Shown here: one piece after another, positions 49,547 to 59,077 of the stretch | Position numbering within the stretch: position 1 is the first letter of the stretch | Layout: each line of letters begins with the position of its first letter | Source: Methyloversatilis universalis FAM5 | GTDB taxonomy: Bacteria; Pseudomonadota; Gammaproteobacteria; Burkholderiales; Rhodocyclaceae | Assembly (NCBI RefSeq): GCF_000214035.2 | Contig: NZ_AFHG01000043.1 | Span: 36,377-100,376, forward strand | Direction of reading: 5' to 3' | DNA: 64,000 nt | Position numbers and translations under genes: made by a program | Notes under the pieces: model-generated | Database searches by the model: none | Told to the model about the DNA's origin: nothing | What the model saw: the letters and a program-made list of their open reading frames with translations, nothing else

Positions 49547-50260
49547 ATGAAACCCATCCCGCTCATTGCCTCCCTCATTCTCGGCCTGTCGGCGCTGTCG
49601 CACGCAGGCGGGGCGGCCGCCGCCCCCATTGTGCTGAGCACGCTGCCGTCGTGGAACGGCACCGACAGCATCGGCGAATTCGGTGCGGCCGGCTTCTCCG
49701 CCTGGGGGCAGTTCTTCCGCGCGCCGACCGGCGTGAACCGCATGCTCGACTTCACCTTCGTGCTGAGCGACGCCATCCAGGGCAGCGACGCCACGCCGGT
49801 GCCGGTCACCTTTCAGGCCTATCTGGTGCCGTACGACATCGCGGCCCGCCGCATCACCGGCCCCGCGCTCTACACCAGCGCGCCGGTCACCGTACCGCTC
49901 ACCGACGGCCTGCAGTTCGTGCCCTACACCTTCGACATGGACGTGGAGGTGGCGGCGGCCAGCGGCTACCTGATGTTCCTGTTCGCCAACAACTACGAGT
50001 TGCGCATTCCGCTGGATTCGCGGCTGCGTCTGGCGACCGCGGGCGAGTCGCTCCCGGTGGGCGCCTACAACTTCGTACTCGATGCCGACGCCAGTCTGGA
50101 TAGGGTACTCGCGGCCCAGTGGTTCTCGCTGGCCGGGCCGGATCTGGCGTTCTCCGCGACCTTCGACAACCGCCCGACCGACGTGCCGGAACCGGGCACG
50201 CTGGCGCTGCTGGCCGGCGCCGGCCTCGCCGGCGGGTGGATGCGCAGACGGCGAACCTGA
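49547..50260 (+). CDS. PEP-CTERM sorting domain protein (237 aa)
   Basis: Signal peptide (1 to 26) and C-terminal VPEPGTLALLAGAGLAGGWM followed by RRRR. The middle is beta-rich with no recognised enzyme motif (NGTDSIGEFGAAGFSAWGQF). As with other PEP-CTERM proteins it is probably exported and processed by an exosortase. ATG at 49547 has a ribosome binding site (AGGACA) 9 nt upstream. Confidence 0.88.
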   Translation: MKPIPLIASLILGLSALSHAGGAAAAPIVLSTLPSWNGTDSIGEFGAAGFSAWGQFFRAPTGVNRMLDFTFVLSDAIQGSDATPVPVTFQAYLVPYDIAARRITGPALYTSAPVTVPLTDGLQFVPYTFDMDVEVAAASGYLMFLFANNYELRIPLDSRLRLATAGESLPVGAYNFVLDADASLDRVLAAQWFSLAGPDLAFSATFDNRPTDVPEPGTLALLAGAGLAGGWMRRRRT

Positions 50261-50336
50261 GCGCACGGCGCCCCTTTACCGGACGCCGGTGGCCGGGCGT
50301 ACGCTGCGGTGATCCGCTGCTTCCGACACCGGCACC

Positions 50337-50768
50337 ATGACAGCCCCCGCCCCGGCACCGCTCGACCGCTTCCTGTCCGCCCAGGAGCGCGACTACACCG
50401 TCGCGCTGCAGGAACTGAAGGACGGCCGGAAGCGCAGCCACTGGATCTGGTATGTGCTGCCCCAGCTGCGGGCACTGGGCCGCAGCCCGCGGGCCCGCGA
50501 ATACGGCATCGCCGACCGGGCCGAGGCAGCGGCCTACATCGCGCACCCGGTACTCGGGCCACGGCTGATCGAATGCGTGCAGGCGTTGCTCACCCATCCG
50601 GAGCGCAGCGCGGTCGACATGCTGGGCGAGGTCGATGCACTCAAATTCCGCTCCTGCCTCACGCTGTTCGCCGAGGTGGCACCGGACGAACCCTGCTTCC
50701 GCCGCGCACTGGCCGTGTTCTACGACAACGAGCCGGACCGCGAAACGCTGCGTCTGCTGGCAGGCTGA
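50337..50768 (+). CDS. DUF1810-family protein (143 aa)
   Basis: Compact soluble protein with the DUF1810 start LDRFLSAQERDYTVALQELK and family blocks GRKRSHWIWYVLPQLRALG and DALKFRSCLTLFAEVA. The function of the family is not known; it is common and often monocistronic. It lies 90 bp before the ABC transporter and 77 bp after the PEP-CTERM gene. Confidence 0.9.
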   Translation: MTAPAPAPLDRFLSAQERDYTVALQELKDGRKRSHWIWYVLPQLRALGRSPRAREYGIADRAEAAAYIAHPVLGPRLIECVQALLTHPERSAVDMLGEVDALKFRSCLTLFAEVAPDEPCFRRALAVFYDNEPDRETLRLLAG

Positions 50769-50857
50769 AGCGCAGCAGCGCCCGGCAGCAGACGACCGCG
50801 GGGCGGTAACATCGGCGCTGCCGTCCGGCCGCCCGCCCGGTCACCGATCCCGCCGCC

Positions 50858-52537
50858 ATGACCACCCTCACCGTCCGCACCTTCCGGCTCGCTGCTCCGT
50901 TCTGGCGTGATCCGGCCACCCGACGCACCGCATGGCTGCTGGGGTGCGTACTGCTCGTGCTGACCGCGCTGGTGACCGGCCTGAACTACGGGCTCACGGT
51001 GACCCAGAAAACCTTCTTCGACGCGCTGGAAGCCCGCGACACGCCGGGCTTCGCGCACGGCGCGACGCTGTTCTTCGCCGCGGTGGCCGCCTGGATACTG
51101 GCTGCCACGCTGAAGAACTACATGGAACAGGCACTGGAAATCCGCTGGCGCCAGCGACTGACCGCCACCACGCTGGCGCGCTGGCTGGACGGCCACACCT
51201 TCTACCGCATCGAGCGCGACCGCAGCTGCGACAACCCGGACCAGCGCATCAGCGAGGACATCACCGAATACGTGCGGCTCATGATCCTGCTCGGCCTCGG
51301 CTTCGTCGCCAACCTCGGCACGCTGGGTTCGATGGGCTGGCTGCTGTGGACGTCCGCCGGGCCGATGGATTTCAGCGTTGGCGGCCACAGCTTCACCGTG
51401 CCCGGCTATCTGTTCTGGGTGGCCATCGGGTGGGGCGTGCTGCAGACCGTGGTCACCCACCTCGCCGGTCACCGGCTGGCCGCGGTAACCGTAACGCAGC
51501 AGACGGTGGAGGCGGATTTCCGCTTCGCGCTGGCCAAGGTACGCGACTCGGCCGAGCAGATCGCGCTCTACCGCGGCAACGGGGTGGAACAGCAACGGCT
51601 CGGCCGGCTGTTCGACGCGATACGCGGCAACTGGCAGGTGCTCATGCGGCAGAACGTGTGGCTGAATCTGGCCAGCGGCGGCTTTTCCGGCGTGGCGCTG
51701 GCGGTGCCGGTGCTGGCGGTGGCCCCCAGGGTGCTGGCCGGCGACATGACGCTGGGCACGCTGATGCAGGACGTGGGCGCCTTCACCGAAACCTCGGCTG
51801 CCATCGCCTGGTTCGCGCTCTCTTACCGCGATCTGTTCCAGCTGTCGGCGCGGGTGCAGCGCCTGAACGCGCTGGAGGCGGCGATGGCGCAGCCGGAGCC
51901 GGACGGCATCACGCTGCGGCGCGATGCGGCCCAGCCCGCGGTGCAGGGCGCGGACATCGCCCTCGCGCTGCCGGACGGCCGGGCGCTCAGCGCGGTCGGC
52001 GCACTGCGTTTCGCGCCGGGCGAGCGCTGGCTGGTGCGCGGCCCCTCCGGCTGCGGCAAGAGCACCCTGCTGCGCGCGCTGGCCGGGCTGTGGCCTTTCG
52101 GGCGCGGCCGGATCACGCTGCCCGGCGAGGCGCGCCTCATGTTCCTGCCGCAACGCAACTACCTGCCGGACGGCCCGCTGAAGGACGCGCTGGCCTACCC
52201 GGCCGACGCCGCCGGCCACGACGACGCCACGCTGGCGCAGACGCTGGCCGACTGCCGGCTGCCGCATCTCGCGGCCCGGCTGGACGAGCACGCCGACTGG
52301 GCGCACACGCTGTCACCCGGCGAACAGCAGCGCCTGGCCTTCGCCCGCGCGCTGCTGTACCGGCCGGGCGTACTGTTCATGGACGAAGCCACCAGCGCGC
52401 TCGACCCGGACACCGAAGCCCACCTGATGGGCCTGCTGCTGGCGCGCCTGCCCGGCTGCACGCTGGTCAGCGTGGCCCACCGCAGCACGCTGGACGCCTT
52501 TCACGACCGGCAGCTGGACATGGCACCCGGCGTATAG
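50858..52537 (+). CDS. YddA/SbmA-BacA-like ABC transporter, fused permease-ATPase (559 aa)
   Basis: Inner-membrane permease (about residues 20 to 330) of the SbmA/BacA/ABCD-like type (ALEIRWRQRLTATTLARWLD, then YRIERDRSCDNPDQRISED) fused to an ABC ATPase. Walker A is RGPSGCGKST, the signature is LSPGEQQRLAFARAL, and Walker B is VLFMDEATSALD. Related proteins import or export peptides or very-long-chain compounds; substrate unknown here. The length matches YddA. Starts 97 bp after the DUF1810 gene. Confidence 0.9.
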   Translation: MTTLTVRTFRLAAPFWRDPATRRTAWLLGCVLLVLTALVTGLNYGLTVTQKTFFDALEARDTPGFAHGATLFFAAVAAWILAATLKNYMEQALEIRWRQRLTATTLARWLDGHTFYRIERDRSCDNPDQRISEDITEYVRLMILLGLGFVANLGTLGSMGWLLWTSAGPMDFSVGGHSFTVPGYLFWVAIGWGVLQTVVTHLAGHRLAAVTVTQQTVEADFRFALAKVRDSAEQIALYRGNGVEQQRLGRLFDAIRGNWQVLMRQNVWLNLASGGFSGVALAVPVLAVAPRVLAGDMTLGTLMQDVGAFTETSAAIAWFALSYRDLFQLSARVQRLNALEAAMAQPEPDGITLRRDAAQPAVQGADIALALPDGRALSAVGALRFAPGERWLVRGPSGCGKSTLLRALAGLWPFGRGRITLPGEARLMFLPQRNYLPDGPLKDALAYPADAAGHDDATLAQTLADCRLPHLAARLDEHADWAHTLSPGEQQRLAFARALLYRPGVLFMDEATSALDPDTEAHLMGLLLARLPGCTLVSVAHRSTLDAFHDRQLDMAPGV

Positions 52538-52657
52538 CTCACGCGCGGTGCGTGCATCCGGCCAGGCACCGCCGCCCGGCCGGAGATGAAGGCCGGCCAC
52601 GACATCCGCATCAGGACGGCTGTATATTCCGGTCATCCCGACTGACCGACACCCGCC

Positions 52658-53326
52658 ATGCCGCGCTGCCGTACCGCACTGATTGCCGCCCTGTTCGCGG
52701 CGCTGCACACCCCGCTCTCGCTGGCACAGGATCTGCCGCAGGACGACGGGCAGGCACGGTGCGATGCGCCACGTCTGCGCTTGGACGTCAGAAAGGAACA
52801 CGCGGCGCTGCGCCAGCTTTACTGGGGTCATGTCAACGCGCTGCTGAAGGATGAAAGCTTCCGGACTTTTTCGCGCGCGCTGCTCGAGCGTGACCCGGAA
52901 CTCGCCGACTCGCTTGCGCTGCATCGCGCGGCACACGCGGAGGGTCGTCACTTCGAACCCCCGAGAAGACTGACAGGCGACAACCCGGCCTATCCCGACC
53001 ATCTGATCGGCAGGTCCAGCGGCGAAGGGATGGTCCTGCTGCACATGCTGGTGTCGGCGGATGGCACGGTGGAGCGGATCATCCATGTCGACCATCCGGA
53101 TCTGCCGGTGGCGCAGGCGTTCGTCGACATTGCGATACAGCAGATACGGACGTGGACATTCAGCCCGACGCGAATAGAGGGCGTAGCGGTCGCCAGCGTG
53201 GTGACGCAGCCACTCACGTTCAGCAGTCCATACGGCTATCTGCCGCCGGGGCGCACAACACCGCCCGAGCCCGCCCCACCCTCATGGCGCAACGGTAACG
53301 CTGCAGACTGGGGCGCACCGGACTGA
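52658..53326 (+). CDS. Exported protein with TonB C-terminal-like domain (222 aa)
   Basis: Signal peptide (1 to 23, cleaved after LAQ). Residues about 105 to 190 (GEGMVLLHMLVSADGTVERI, then ALAIQQIRTWTFSPTRIEGV-like pattern) match the TonB C-terminal beta-alpha-beta fold. There is no N-terminal membrane anchor and no proline-rich linker, so it is not a canonical TonB; it could be a periplasmic mimic or partner. No exbBD nearby. The tail is Pro-rich (PPGRTTPPEPAPP). Confidence 0.75.
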   Translation: MPRCRTALIAALFAALHTPLSLAQDLPQDDGQARCDAPRLRLDVRKEHAALRQLYWGHVNALLKDESFRTFSRALLERDPELADSLALHRAAHAEGRHFEPPRRLTGDNPAYPDHLIGRSSGEGMVLLHMLVSADGTVERIIHVDHPDLPVAQAFVDIAIQQIRTWTFSPTRIEGVAVASVVTQPLTFSSPYGYLPPGRTTPPEPAPPSWRNGNAADWGAPD

Positions 53327-53528
53327 ATCGGACGGCCCTGGAATGCGCCGATCACTTCGCATAGCCAGCGCCTGATCCGCCTGCGCCGGCATCTTTCGCC
53401 GCTTTCTGCCCGCAAGTCCGGCCGCACCGTGCCGATTTAGGGTGTATTCCCCGCTGTTCTCGCGCCGCAACACCGGGGCCGGAGCTGGCATGCTCGCCTT
53501 TCCGCCCCGACCGCACCCGGACACACCC

Positions 53529-54773
53529 ATGGATTTCATCTCGCGCAGCATCCGCAACAAGCTTCTGGTCATCTGCGGCGGCGGCACCGCCGCGCTGCTG
53601 GTGGCGGCCGTGGTCGGCCTCGGGGTCGAGTGGTCGGCCATCGACACGCTGGCCGGCGACATCACGCGCGCCGAGGCACAGGCGATACGCGCCGCCACGC
53701 TGGACACGCTGATGCTGATCGGCGCCGCCTTCGCCGTCGTGGTGGCGGTCGCTTTCGGGCTGTTCCTGTGGGCGCTTCAGCGGGCCATCATCGGCCCGGC
53801 GCGGCAGCTGTCGGCCGATCTCGAACGGCTGGCCGGCGGCGACTTCCATGCGCCGGTGGCGTGCAGCACCCGCGACGAACTGGGCGATATCGCGCGCAGC
53901 GCCGAGCGCATCCGCCATGACCTCGGCGCGCTGGTGTCCCAGCTCACCGAGTCGGCGCATTCGCTGTTCGACGCGTCGCGCACCGTGAGCGGCGAATCGG
54001 AACGGGTGGCCGAAGCGTCCAGCGCGCAGACAGTGGCCGCCAGTTCCACCGCCGCCGCGGTAGACGACGTCACCGCCGGCATCCGGCAGGTGGCGGTCAA
54101 CGCGGGGAACGCGGCGCAGCAGGCGGACGCTTCGCTGGCTCAGTCGGCGCGGGCACAGGACCACCTGGGCGAGCTGCGCGGCGCGGTGGTGCGCGCGGCC
54201 GGCGTGATGAACGAAGTGTCGGGCGCGGCCGAAGCCTTCATCGACAACGCGAAGGAAATCACCCAGATGACCCGAGAGGTGCGGGAAATCGCGGATCAGA
54301 CCAATCTGCTGGCGCTGAACGCGGCGATCGAGGCGGCGCGCGCAGGCGAACAGGGTCGCGGCTTCGCAGTGGTGGCCGACGAGGTGCGCAAGCTGGCGGA
54401 GAAGTCCGGCGCATCGGCCGATGCGATCGACACCATCACCCGCTCGCTGTCCGAGCGCGCCGCCAGCCTGTCGGATGCGCTGGCGCACGGACGCGACGCG
54501 GTCGGTGAAGCGGAATCGTCGAGCGACTCGGCGCAGCAGGTGATCGGCGCCGCCCACCAGGCGGTGTCGGTCGCGGCGCGCGAGGTGCAGGGCATCAACC
54601 AGTCGCTGGAACAGCAGAGCCGCGCCGCGGGCGACATCGCACGCAATGTCGAACAGATCGCCGGCATGTCGGAACAGAACCGCTCGGCGGTGACCACGCT
54701 GTCGGCGTCGGTCACCCACCTGCAGTCGCTGGCCGGCCGGCTGAGCGACCTGACCGGCCGCTTCCGGCTGTAA
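53529..54773 (+). CDS. Methyl-accepting chemotaxis protein (414 aa)
   Basis: Transmembrane receptor with two membrane segments (about 13 to 33 and 57 to 80) separated by a very short periplasmic loop of about 25 residues, so it lacks a classical ligand-binding domain. HAMP follows (about 80 to 135), then the signalling helices with the conserved tip [20 protein letters not shown] and the [18 protein letters not shown] return. I start at the ATG at 53529, as [13 protein letters not shown] is the usual kind of N-terminus. It likely senses membrane or energy state. Confidence 0.92.
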   Translation: MDFISRSIRNKLLVICGGGTAALLVAAVVGLGVEWSAIDTLAGDITRAEAQAIRAATLDTLMLIGAAFAVVVAVAFGLFLWALQRAIIGPARQLSADLERLAGGDFHAPVACSTRDELGDIARSAERIRHDLGALVSQLTESAHSLFDASRTVSGESERVAEASSAQTVAASSTAAAVDDVTAGIRQVAVNAGNAAQQADASLAQSARAQDHLGELRGAVVRAAGVMNEVSGAAEAFIDNAKEITQMTREVREIADQTNLLALNAAIEAARAGEQGRGFAVVADEVRKLAEKSGASADAIDTITRSLSERAASLSDALAHGRDAVGEAESSSDSAQQVIGAAHQAVSVAAREVQGINQSLEQQSRAAGDIARNVEQIAGMSEQNRSAVTTLSASVTHLQSLAGRLSDLTGRFRL

Positions 54774-54788
54774 GGGCGCGACGGAGGC

Positions 54789-55448
54789 TCAGGCCTCCGG
54801 GTGGCCGGTCACCACCTTTTCCATCCACTCCTCGATCGGTATCGTGCCGGCCGCCTGTGCACGCGCGGCGTCGGCCGGCGGCAGCACGTCCTGCACCAGG
54901 TCGATGCGCTTCCATTCGGCCAGCGGCGTTTCGCACTCTGCGCGCGGCACGTAGCGCGACCGGTCGACCCGCTGGTAGCGGTGGATGTAGCGCGGGCAGT
55001 TCTGCCACAGCTCGGACAGTTCGACCCGCACGATGAAATCCGCCTCGGTGTAGAAGGCCATCATCGGGTCGTCACGCGACACCGTGGCGCGCCCCTGCAC
55101 CCGGATGCGGTGCGGCTTCTCGAAGGAAATGAACAGCAGGCCCACTTCGGCGTTCTGCGCGATATTGCCCATCGAATAGAACATGCCGTTGCCGTCGTAG
55201 CTCGGGAACACCAGGGTTGTGCTGTCGACCACGCGCACGAAGCCCGGGTCGCCCCCCTTGTACGACACGGTGGGCCGGCCGCGCGCATCGACCGTGGACA
55301 GGAAGAACATGTCCATCGATTCGATGAAGCCCTTGGCCATGTCGTCGAACTCGGTCTTGCAGGCCAGCTCCTCGACGCGGTCGGCCATTGCGCGGGTACC
55401 GAATTCGTCCTGGAATGCGCGGTGCTGCGGGTCGTAAAGGCGGCTCAT
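54789..55448 (-). CDS. Pyridoxamine 5'-phosphate oxidase-fold FMN protein (219 aa)
   Basis: PPOX-fold flavin-binding protein. Strand pattern FFLSTVDARGRPTVSYKGGD, then GNGMFYSMGNIAQNAEVGLL and EKPHRIRVQGRATVS fits FMN-binding split-barrel proteins (Pfam PF01243-like). The substrate is unknown; such proteins are general stress or F420/FMN reductases. I start at MSRLYDPQHR (55448), not the longer ATG at 55466. It lies convergent to the MCP gene. Confidence 0.85.
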   Translation of the reverse strand: MSRLYDPQHRAFQDEFGTRAMADRVEELACKTEFDDMAKGFIESMDMFFLSTVDARGRPTVSYKGGDPGFVRVVDSTTLVFPSYDGNGMFYSMGNIAQNAEVGLLFISFEKPHRIRVQGRATVSRDDPMMAFYTEADFIVRVELSELWQNCPRYIHRYQRVDRSRYVPRAECETPLAEWKRIDLVQDVLPPADAARAQAAGTIPIEEWMEKVVTGHPEA

Positions 55449-55607
55449 GGATGCGTGCTCCCCCATCGTTGTTATCGGACCCGCAGCATGCCACGAAGCG
55501 CGGGGGCGTCGGTCAAGGACTACATGGCGAGTGTGCGCCGGTGTTCCGGCCTAAGATCACAGACAGCAGCCGTATCGATTCCCATCCCTGCAGACCGGAG
55601 GATCGCC

Positions 55608-56261
55608 ATGAAAGCCACGCGTCTCAAAGCTTCATACCTCGCCGCCGTCACTCTTTCGCTGCTGATCGCCGCCTGCGGAAAGCCGACCGAACCGCCGGTG
55701 CCGGTCACCGCGCCGTCGGCCGATCCAGCAGCACCCGGCGCGGGCGCACCGTCGCCCTCCACGGCCACGCCGGCGCCCGAGACGCCGGCCCCGGCCGCCA
55801 CCCCGCCCTCGCCGGCCGACACCCAGCAGAACGCCCCCTCCACGCCGAACGGCAGGACACCGCCGGACACCACCGAAAAGCCGCAGCCGATGCCGTCCGG
55901 TCAGCCGGCGCCCACCCCCTCGTCGGACGCCAGCCAAGCGCCCCCCGCGCCCGCCGGCGGCGTGACCCCGGTCGCCGCCAACGCGGCAGGCGGCAATATC
56001 GTCGCCGGCTGGAAAACCTGGCGCTCGGCCGCCTGCGAGCGCTGCCACGGCGCCGCGCAGGAAGGCATGGTCGGCCCCTCGCTGATCGAGTCGCTGAAGC
56101 GGCTGTCGAAGGACGAGGTCAGAAAGACCGTACTGGAAGGCCGGCTGGAGCGCGGCATGCCGGGCCATCCGTATCTGGCGGACAAGTTCGATGACCTGTA
56201 CGCCTACCTGAAGGGCCGTTCGGACGGCAGCGTGCCCAAGGTCAGACCCGAAGGCGCCTGA
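55608..56261 (+). CDS. Lipoprotein monoheme cytochrome c with Pro/Ala-rich linker (217 aa)
   Basis: Lipoprotein signal MKATRLKASYLAAVTLSLLI then AAC lipobox. Residues about 25 to 130 are a Pro/Ala/Thr-rich linker, giving reach from the membrane. The C-terminal class I cytochrome domain has the heme motif CERCH (SAACERCHGA) and an axial methionine in RGMPGH. It would be a mobile electron shuttle tethered to the membrane, matured by the Ccm system in this window. Convergent with the cytochrome b gene, 36 bp away. Confidence 0.88.
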   Translation: MKATRLKASYLAAVTLSLLIAACGKPTEPPVPVTAPSADPAAPGAGAPSPSTATPAPETPAPAATPPSPADTQQNAPSTPNGRTPPDTTEKPQPMPSGQPAPTPSSDASQAPPAPAGGVTPVAANAAGGNIVAGWKTWRSAACERCHGAAQEGMVGPSLIESLKRLSKDEVRKTVLEGRLERGMPGHPYLADKFDDLYAYLKGRSDGSVPKVRPEGA

Positions 56262-56297
56262 CCGCGCACGGCCAGCGGCGCCCGGACCGGCGCCGCC

Positions 56298-57002
56298 TCA
56301 GTCGCGGAACGAGCGCCAGCCGCTGATCATGGTCGAGATGATGCTCTGGCGGCTCATGATGTCCTCGCGCAGCGCGGCATAGACGTGCACGAAGATGAAG
56401 CTGAGCAGCACCCACAGGCCCAGCCGGTGCAGGCTGTGCACGGTCTGGCTATCGCCGAGCGCCACCAGCACCCAGCCGAACAGCACATCGCTCCAGTGAC
56501 CGTGGCCGGCGCCTTCGCTGTACAGCGCGAAGCCGGTCGCGATCATGAACAGGCTGCCCAGCACGAACAGGAAGAACATCATGACCGCGGCCAGCGGGTT
56601 GTGGCCGACGTATTTCTTCGGCCGGTCCTCCAGGAAGAAGTACCAGCGCAGTTCGAACATGACCTCGCTCCACCAGGCGCCGTTGAACAGCGGCGGCAGG
56701 AAGATCTGGCGCGCGTGCTCGTTGCCGGCGAAGGCCCAGTAGATGCGGCCGGCGAACGCGATGGCCAGCACGTAGCCGGCGGCGAAGTGGGCAAAGCGGA
56801 CATAGCCCATCAGGTACATGCCGGCGTCGTTGCCCGGCAGCATCAGGAAAGGCTTGCCGATGAAGTAGCCGGTGGCCATCAGCACCGTCATCGCCACCAC
56901 GGTCACCCAGTGCCACAGGCGCACCGGTGCCTGATACACATAGACCGAGTGCAGCGTGCGGCCCTGTCGCGCAGCGTGATGCATCTGTTCGTGCGAAAGC
57001 AT
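56298..57002 (-). CDS. HyaC-like b-type cytochrome (234 aa)
   Basis: Diheme cytochrome b561/HyaC-type membrane protein: segment VRLWHWVTVVAMTVLMATGY with a likely heme His, then YVRFAHFAAGYVLAIAFAGR, and a final VHSLHRLGLWVLLSFIFVHV with further His. Hydrogenase HyaC proteins have this layout, and the name 'Ni/Fe-hydrogenase b-type cytochrome subunit' fits. No hydrogenase structural gene is in the window, so it may partner another enzyme or the lipoprotein cytochrome c next to it. ATG at 57002. Confidence 0.8.
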   Translation of the reverse strand: MLSHEQMHHAARQGRTLHSVYVYQAPVRLWHWVTVVAMTVLMATGYFIGKPFLMLPGNDAGMYLMGYVRFAHFAAGYVLAIAFAGRIYWAFAGNEHARQIFLPPLFNGAWWSEVMFELRWYFFLEDRPKKYVGHNPLAAVMMFFLFVLGSLFMIATGFALYSEGAGHGHWSDVLFGWVLVALGDSQTVHSLHRLGLWVLLSFIFVHVYAALREDIMSRQSIISTMISGWRSFRD

Positions 57003-57049
57003 GTTCTCCCCCTCCGGTCGGTTCGGTTCTTCGCCTGCGGACGGCCGCC

Positions 57050-58726
57050 TCAGGCGGCCAGCATCATGTCGGCCGGCACGCCGGCGCGCAGCGTGCCCAA
57101 GTTGCGGCCGCCACGACGCATCGGCAGCGCGATGTCGAAATACAGCGTGCCGTCGTCCGCCGCGAAGGGCTGCATCAGCAGCGCGCGGTCGCTGCCGGCG
57201 GCGCGTTGCGCGATGTCCGCCGGCGCCGGACAGGCGCCGCTGTGGCCCAGCACCTGGCCGGACGGCGTGGTGACCAGCGCGTAACGCAGCACGCCCACCT
57301 CGCCACGCAGCGCACCGACCGCCCGCGTCACTTCCGGCAGCGGGGCGACGCGCGACGCGCTGGCCGCCATTTCCTGGCCGTCGTCGTCGACCGCCAGCGC
57401 CGGCGCGCCCGCCACCGCGGCGCTGCACTCGTCACGGTAGCGGCCGAGCACGCTGACGATGGATTCGAGCTGGTCGGAACCCACGCGGAAGGAGGCGGCC
57501 AGATCCTGGATGCGCTCGGTCGAGCGGCTCACCTTGCCCAGATTGCGCTCGCCGTCGAGCATGAGGCGCGCTACCCGGTCGCAGCCGTCGTGGATGTCGC
57601 TCACCAGCGAATGAATGCGTTCGTTGCTGTCGCCCAGGCTGCGTATCGCGTCGCCGGTGCGGGCGATGCGTTCGCCCATCACCTCGTACTCGCCCACCAT
57701 GTCGCCGAAGCGGCCGGACACCACGCGCACCGCTTCGCCGGTGGCCAGGATGTGATCGCGGATGTCGTCGGTTTCGGCCCGGGTGCCGGAGACGAGCCGG
57801 TTCATGCGATCGATGTTCTGCCCGACGTTCTCTGTCGCGGCCTTCACCTGTTCGGCCAGCGAGCGCACCTCGTCGGCCACCACCGCGAAGCTGCGTCCGT
57901 TCTCGCCGGCACGCGACGCCTCGATCGACGCATTCAGCGCCAGCAGATTGGTCTGGTCGGAAATGGTGCTGATGATCTGCACCACCTGGCCGATTTCGGC
58001 CGACTGGTTCTGCAGCTGCTGCACCGTGCGCTCGAAGGCGCGCACCCGGGTTTCGAATTCATCCACCCGGCGGGCCGCCGCCTGCAGCTGTTCGAGCGAG
58101 GTACGGGCCGCCTCGATGTGGCGGCGGGTCGCTTCGTCCAGATCGGCCGCGTGGCGGCGCGCGCTGTCGACCGCGTCGCGCGTGGTTTCACCGGCCACGA
58201 ACACCTGCTCGGCCAGCGCGCGCTGCGACTGCGCCAGCTCGGCGGTGTCGCGCAGCGAGCGGGTCAGGTGGGCGGTGTGGCAGGCGGCACCCAGCGTGCC
58301 GCGGCGCACCCGGAACACCATGTCTCGCACCCGGCCGTCGCGCTCGGCAATGAGCTTGCTGATCGCCTTCACCGGCGAACTTTCGGGCAGCACGAACTGG
58401 CTGGACAGGTCGTTCACGTCGCGCCCGGTATCGGCCAGCGCGTCGGCCATCTGGGTAATGGTGCGGTCCATCTGCCGGATGTAGAGCGCATCGGCAAAGG
58501 CGATCATGGCCCCGGCGGCGCAGGCCAGCAGCGCGGCCGCCCGTGGATTCACCCAGTCGAAGGCGGCGGCGACCCCGAACAGCGCGAAGAACAGCGCACA
58601 GAAGGCGAAACTGCCCATGCGCAGCGGCGCCGACCGGGTCAGGTCGACCGCGCGCGCCGGCGGCGGCGCCTGGTCGGCCAGCCCGTCGTCGAGCGCACCG
58701 GCCGCGTGCTTGGAGTGCTTTGTCAT
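57050..58726 (-). CDS. Methyl-accepting chemotaxis protein with a C-terminal sensor-like domain (558 aa)
   Basis: N-terminal membrane region (about 45 to 90), then signalling helices with the tip [20 protein letters not shown] and [18 protein letters not shown]. After the signalling part come about 130 further residues ending in [40 protein letters not shown], a pattern like a PAS/Cache-type beta domain. A sensor placed after the signalling hairpin is unusual. I start at [11 protein letters not shown] (58726). It lies 47 bp before the cytochrome b gene on the same strand. Confidence 0.88.
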   Translation of the reverse strand: MTKHSKHAAGALDDGLADQAPPPARAVDLTRSAPLRMGSFAFCALFFALFGVAAAFDWVNPRAAALLACAAGAMIAFADALYIRQMDRTITQMADALADTGRDVNDLSSQFVLPESSPVKAISKLIAERDGRVRDMVFRVRRGTLGAACHTAHLTRSLRDTAELAQSQRALAEQVFVAGETTRDAVDSARRHAADLDEATRRHIEAARTSLEQLQAAARRVDEFETRVRAFERTVQQLQNQSAEIGQVVQIISTISDQTNLLALNASIEASRAGENGRSFAVVADEVRSLAEQVKAATENVGQNIDRMNRLVSGTRAETDDIRDHILATGEAVRVVSGRFGDMVGEYEVMGERIARTGDAIRSLGDSNERIHSLVSDIHDGCDRVARLMLDGERNLGKVSRSTERIQDLAASFRVGSDQLESIVSVLGRYRDECSAAVAGAPALAVDDDGQEMAASASRVAPLPEVTRAVGALRGEVGVLRYALVTTPSGQVLGHSGACPAPADIAQRAAGSDRALLMQPFAADDGTLYFDIALPMRRGGRNLGTLRAGVPADMMLAA

Positions 58727-58859
58727 CGGTCCATCTCCAGCGAGTTGTACGCGACACCGGCGTGCGATGCCGCAGCGGAATGTTGCCCGCGGACTGCATC
58801 CCGGTTCAGGCAACGACCGACTTTACGGCGTCGGTACACAGCGCTTGAGCCGGGAAATC

Positions 58860-58878
58860 TGTCACCTGATTCGTGACA
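58860..58878. promoter_or_regulatory. TGTCAC-N7-GTGACA dyad upstream of the MCP gene
   Basis: TGTCACCTGATTCGTGACA is a clean 6-bp dyad in the 351-bp gap 58727 to 59077 between divergent genes. The sequence resembles binding sites of CRP/FNR- or TetR-type regulators only loosely. No other gene is evident in this gap. Confidence 0.4.
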
Positions 58879-59077
58879 AATGGCGTCCCGATGAGGCTTT
58901 CCGGGCCGTGGCGAAGCAGGGAAAGACGATGACAAAGCCATCTTCCGGACGGCCGTACAAGGGGTCGGCAAGGGCCGGCCTGAAGCGGTGGTCATGCCAG
59001 ATGTATTTGCGCAACGCAGCACGCGGGCCATGCCACACTGTCCGCCGCACTCATTTAATTTTTTGATGGAGCGCGCA

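Noticed and set aside
58506-59066. A 186-codon plus-strand frame across the MCP 5' end and the gap
   Set aside because: It is antisense to the start of the chemoreceptor and has no recognisable domain; the gap contains a dyad instead.
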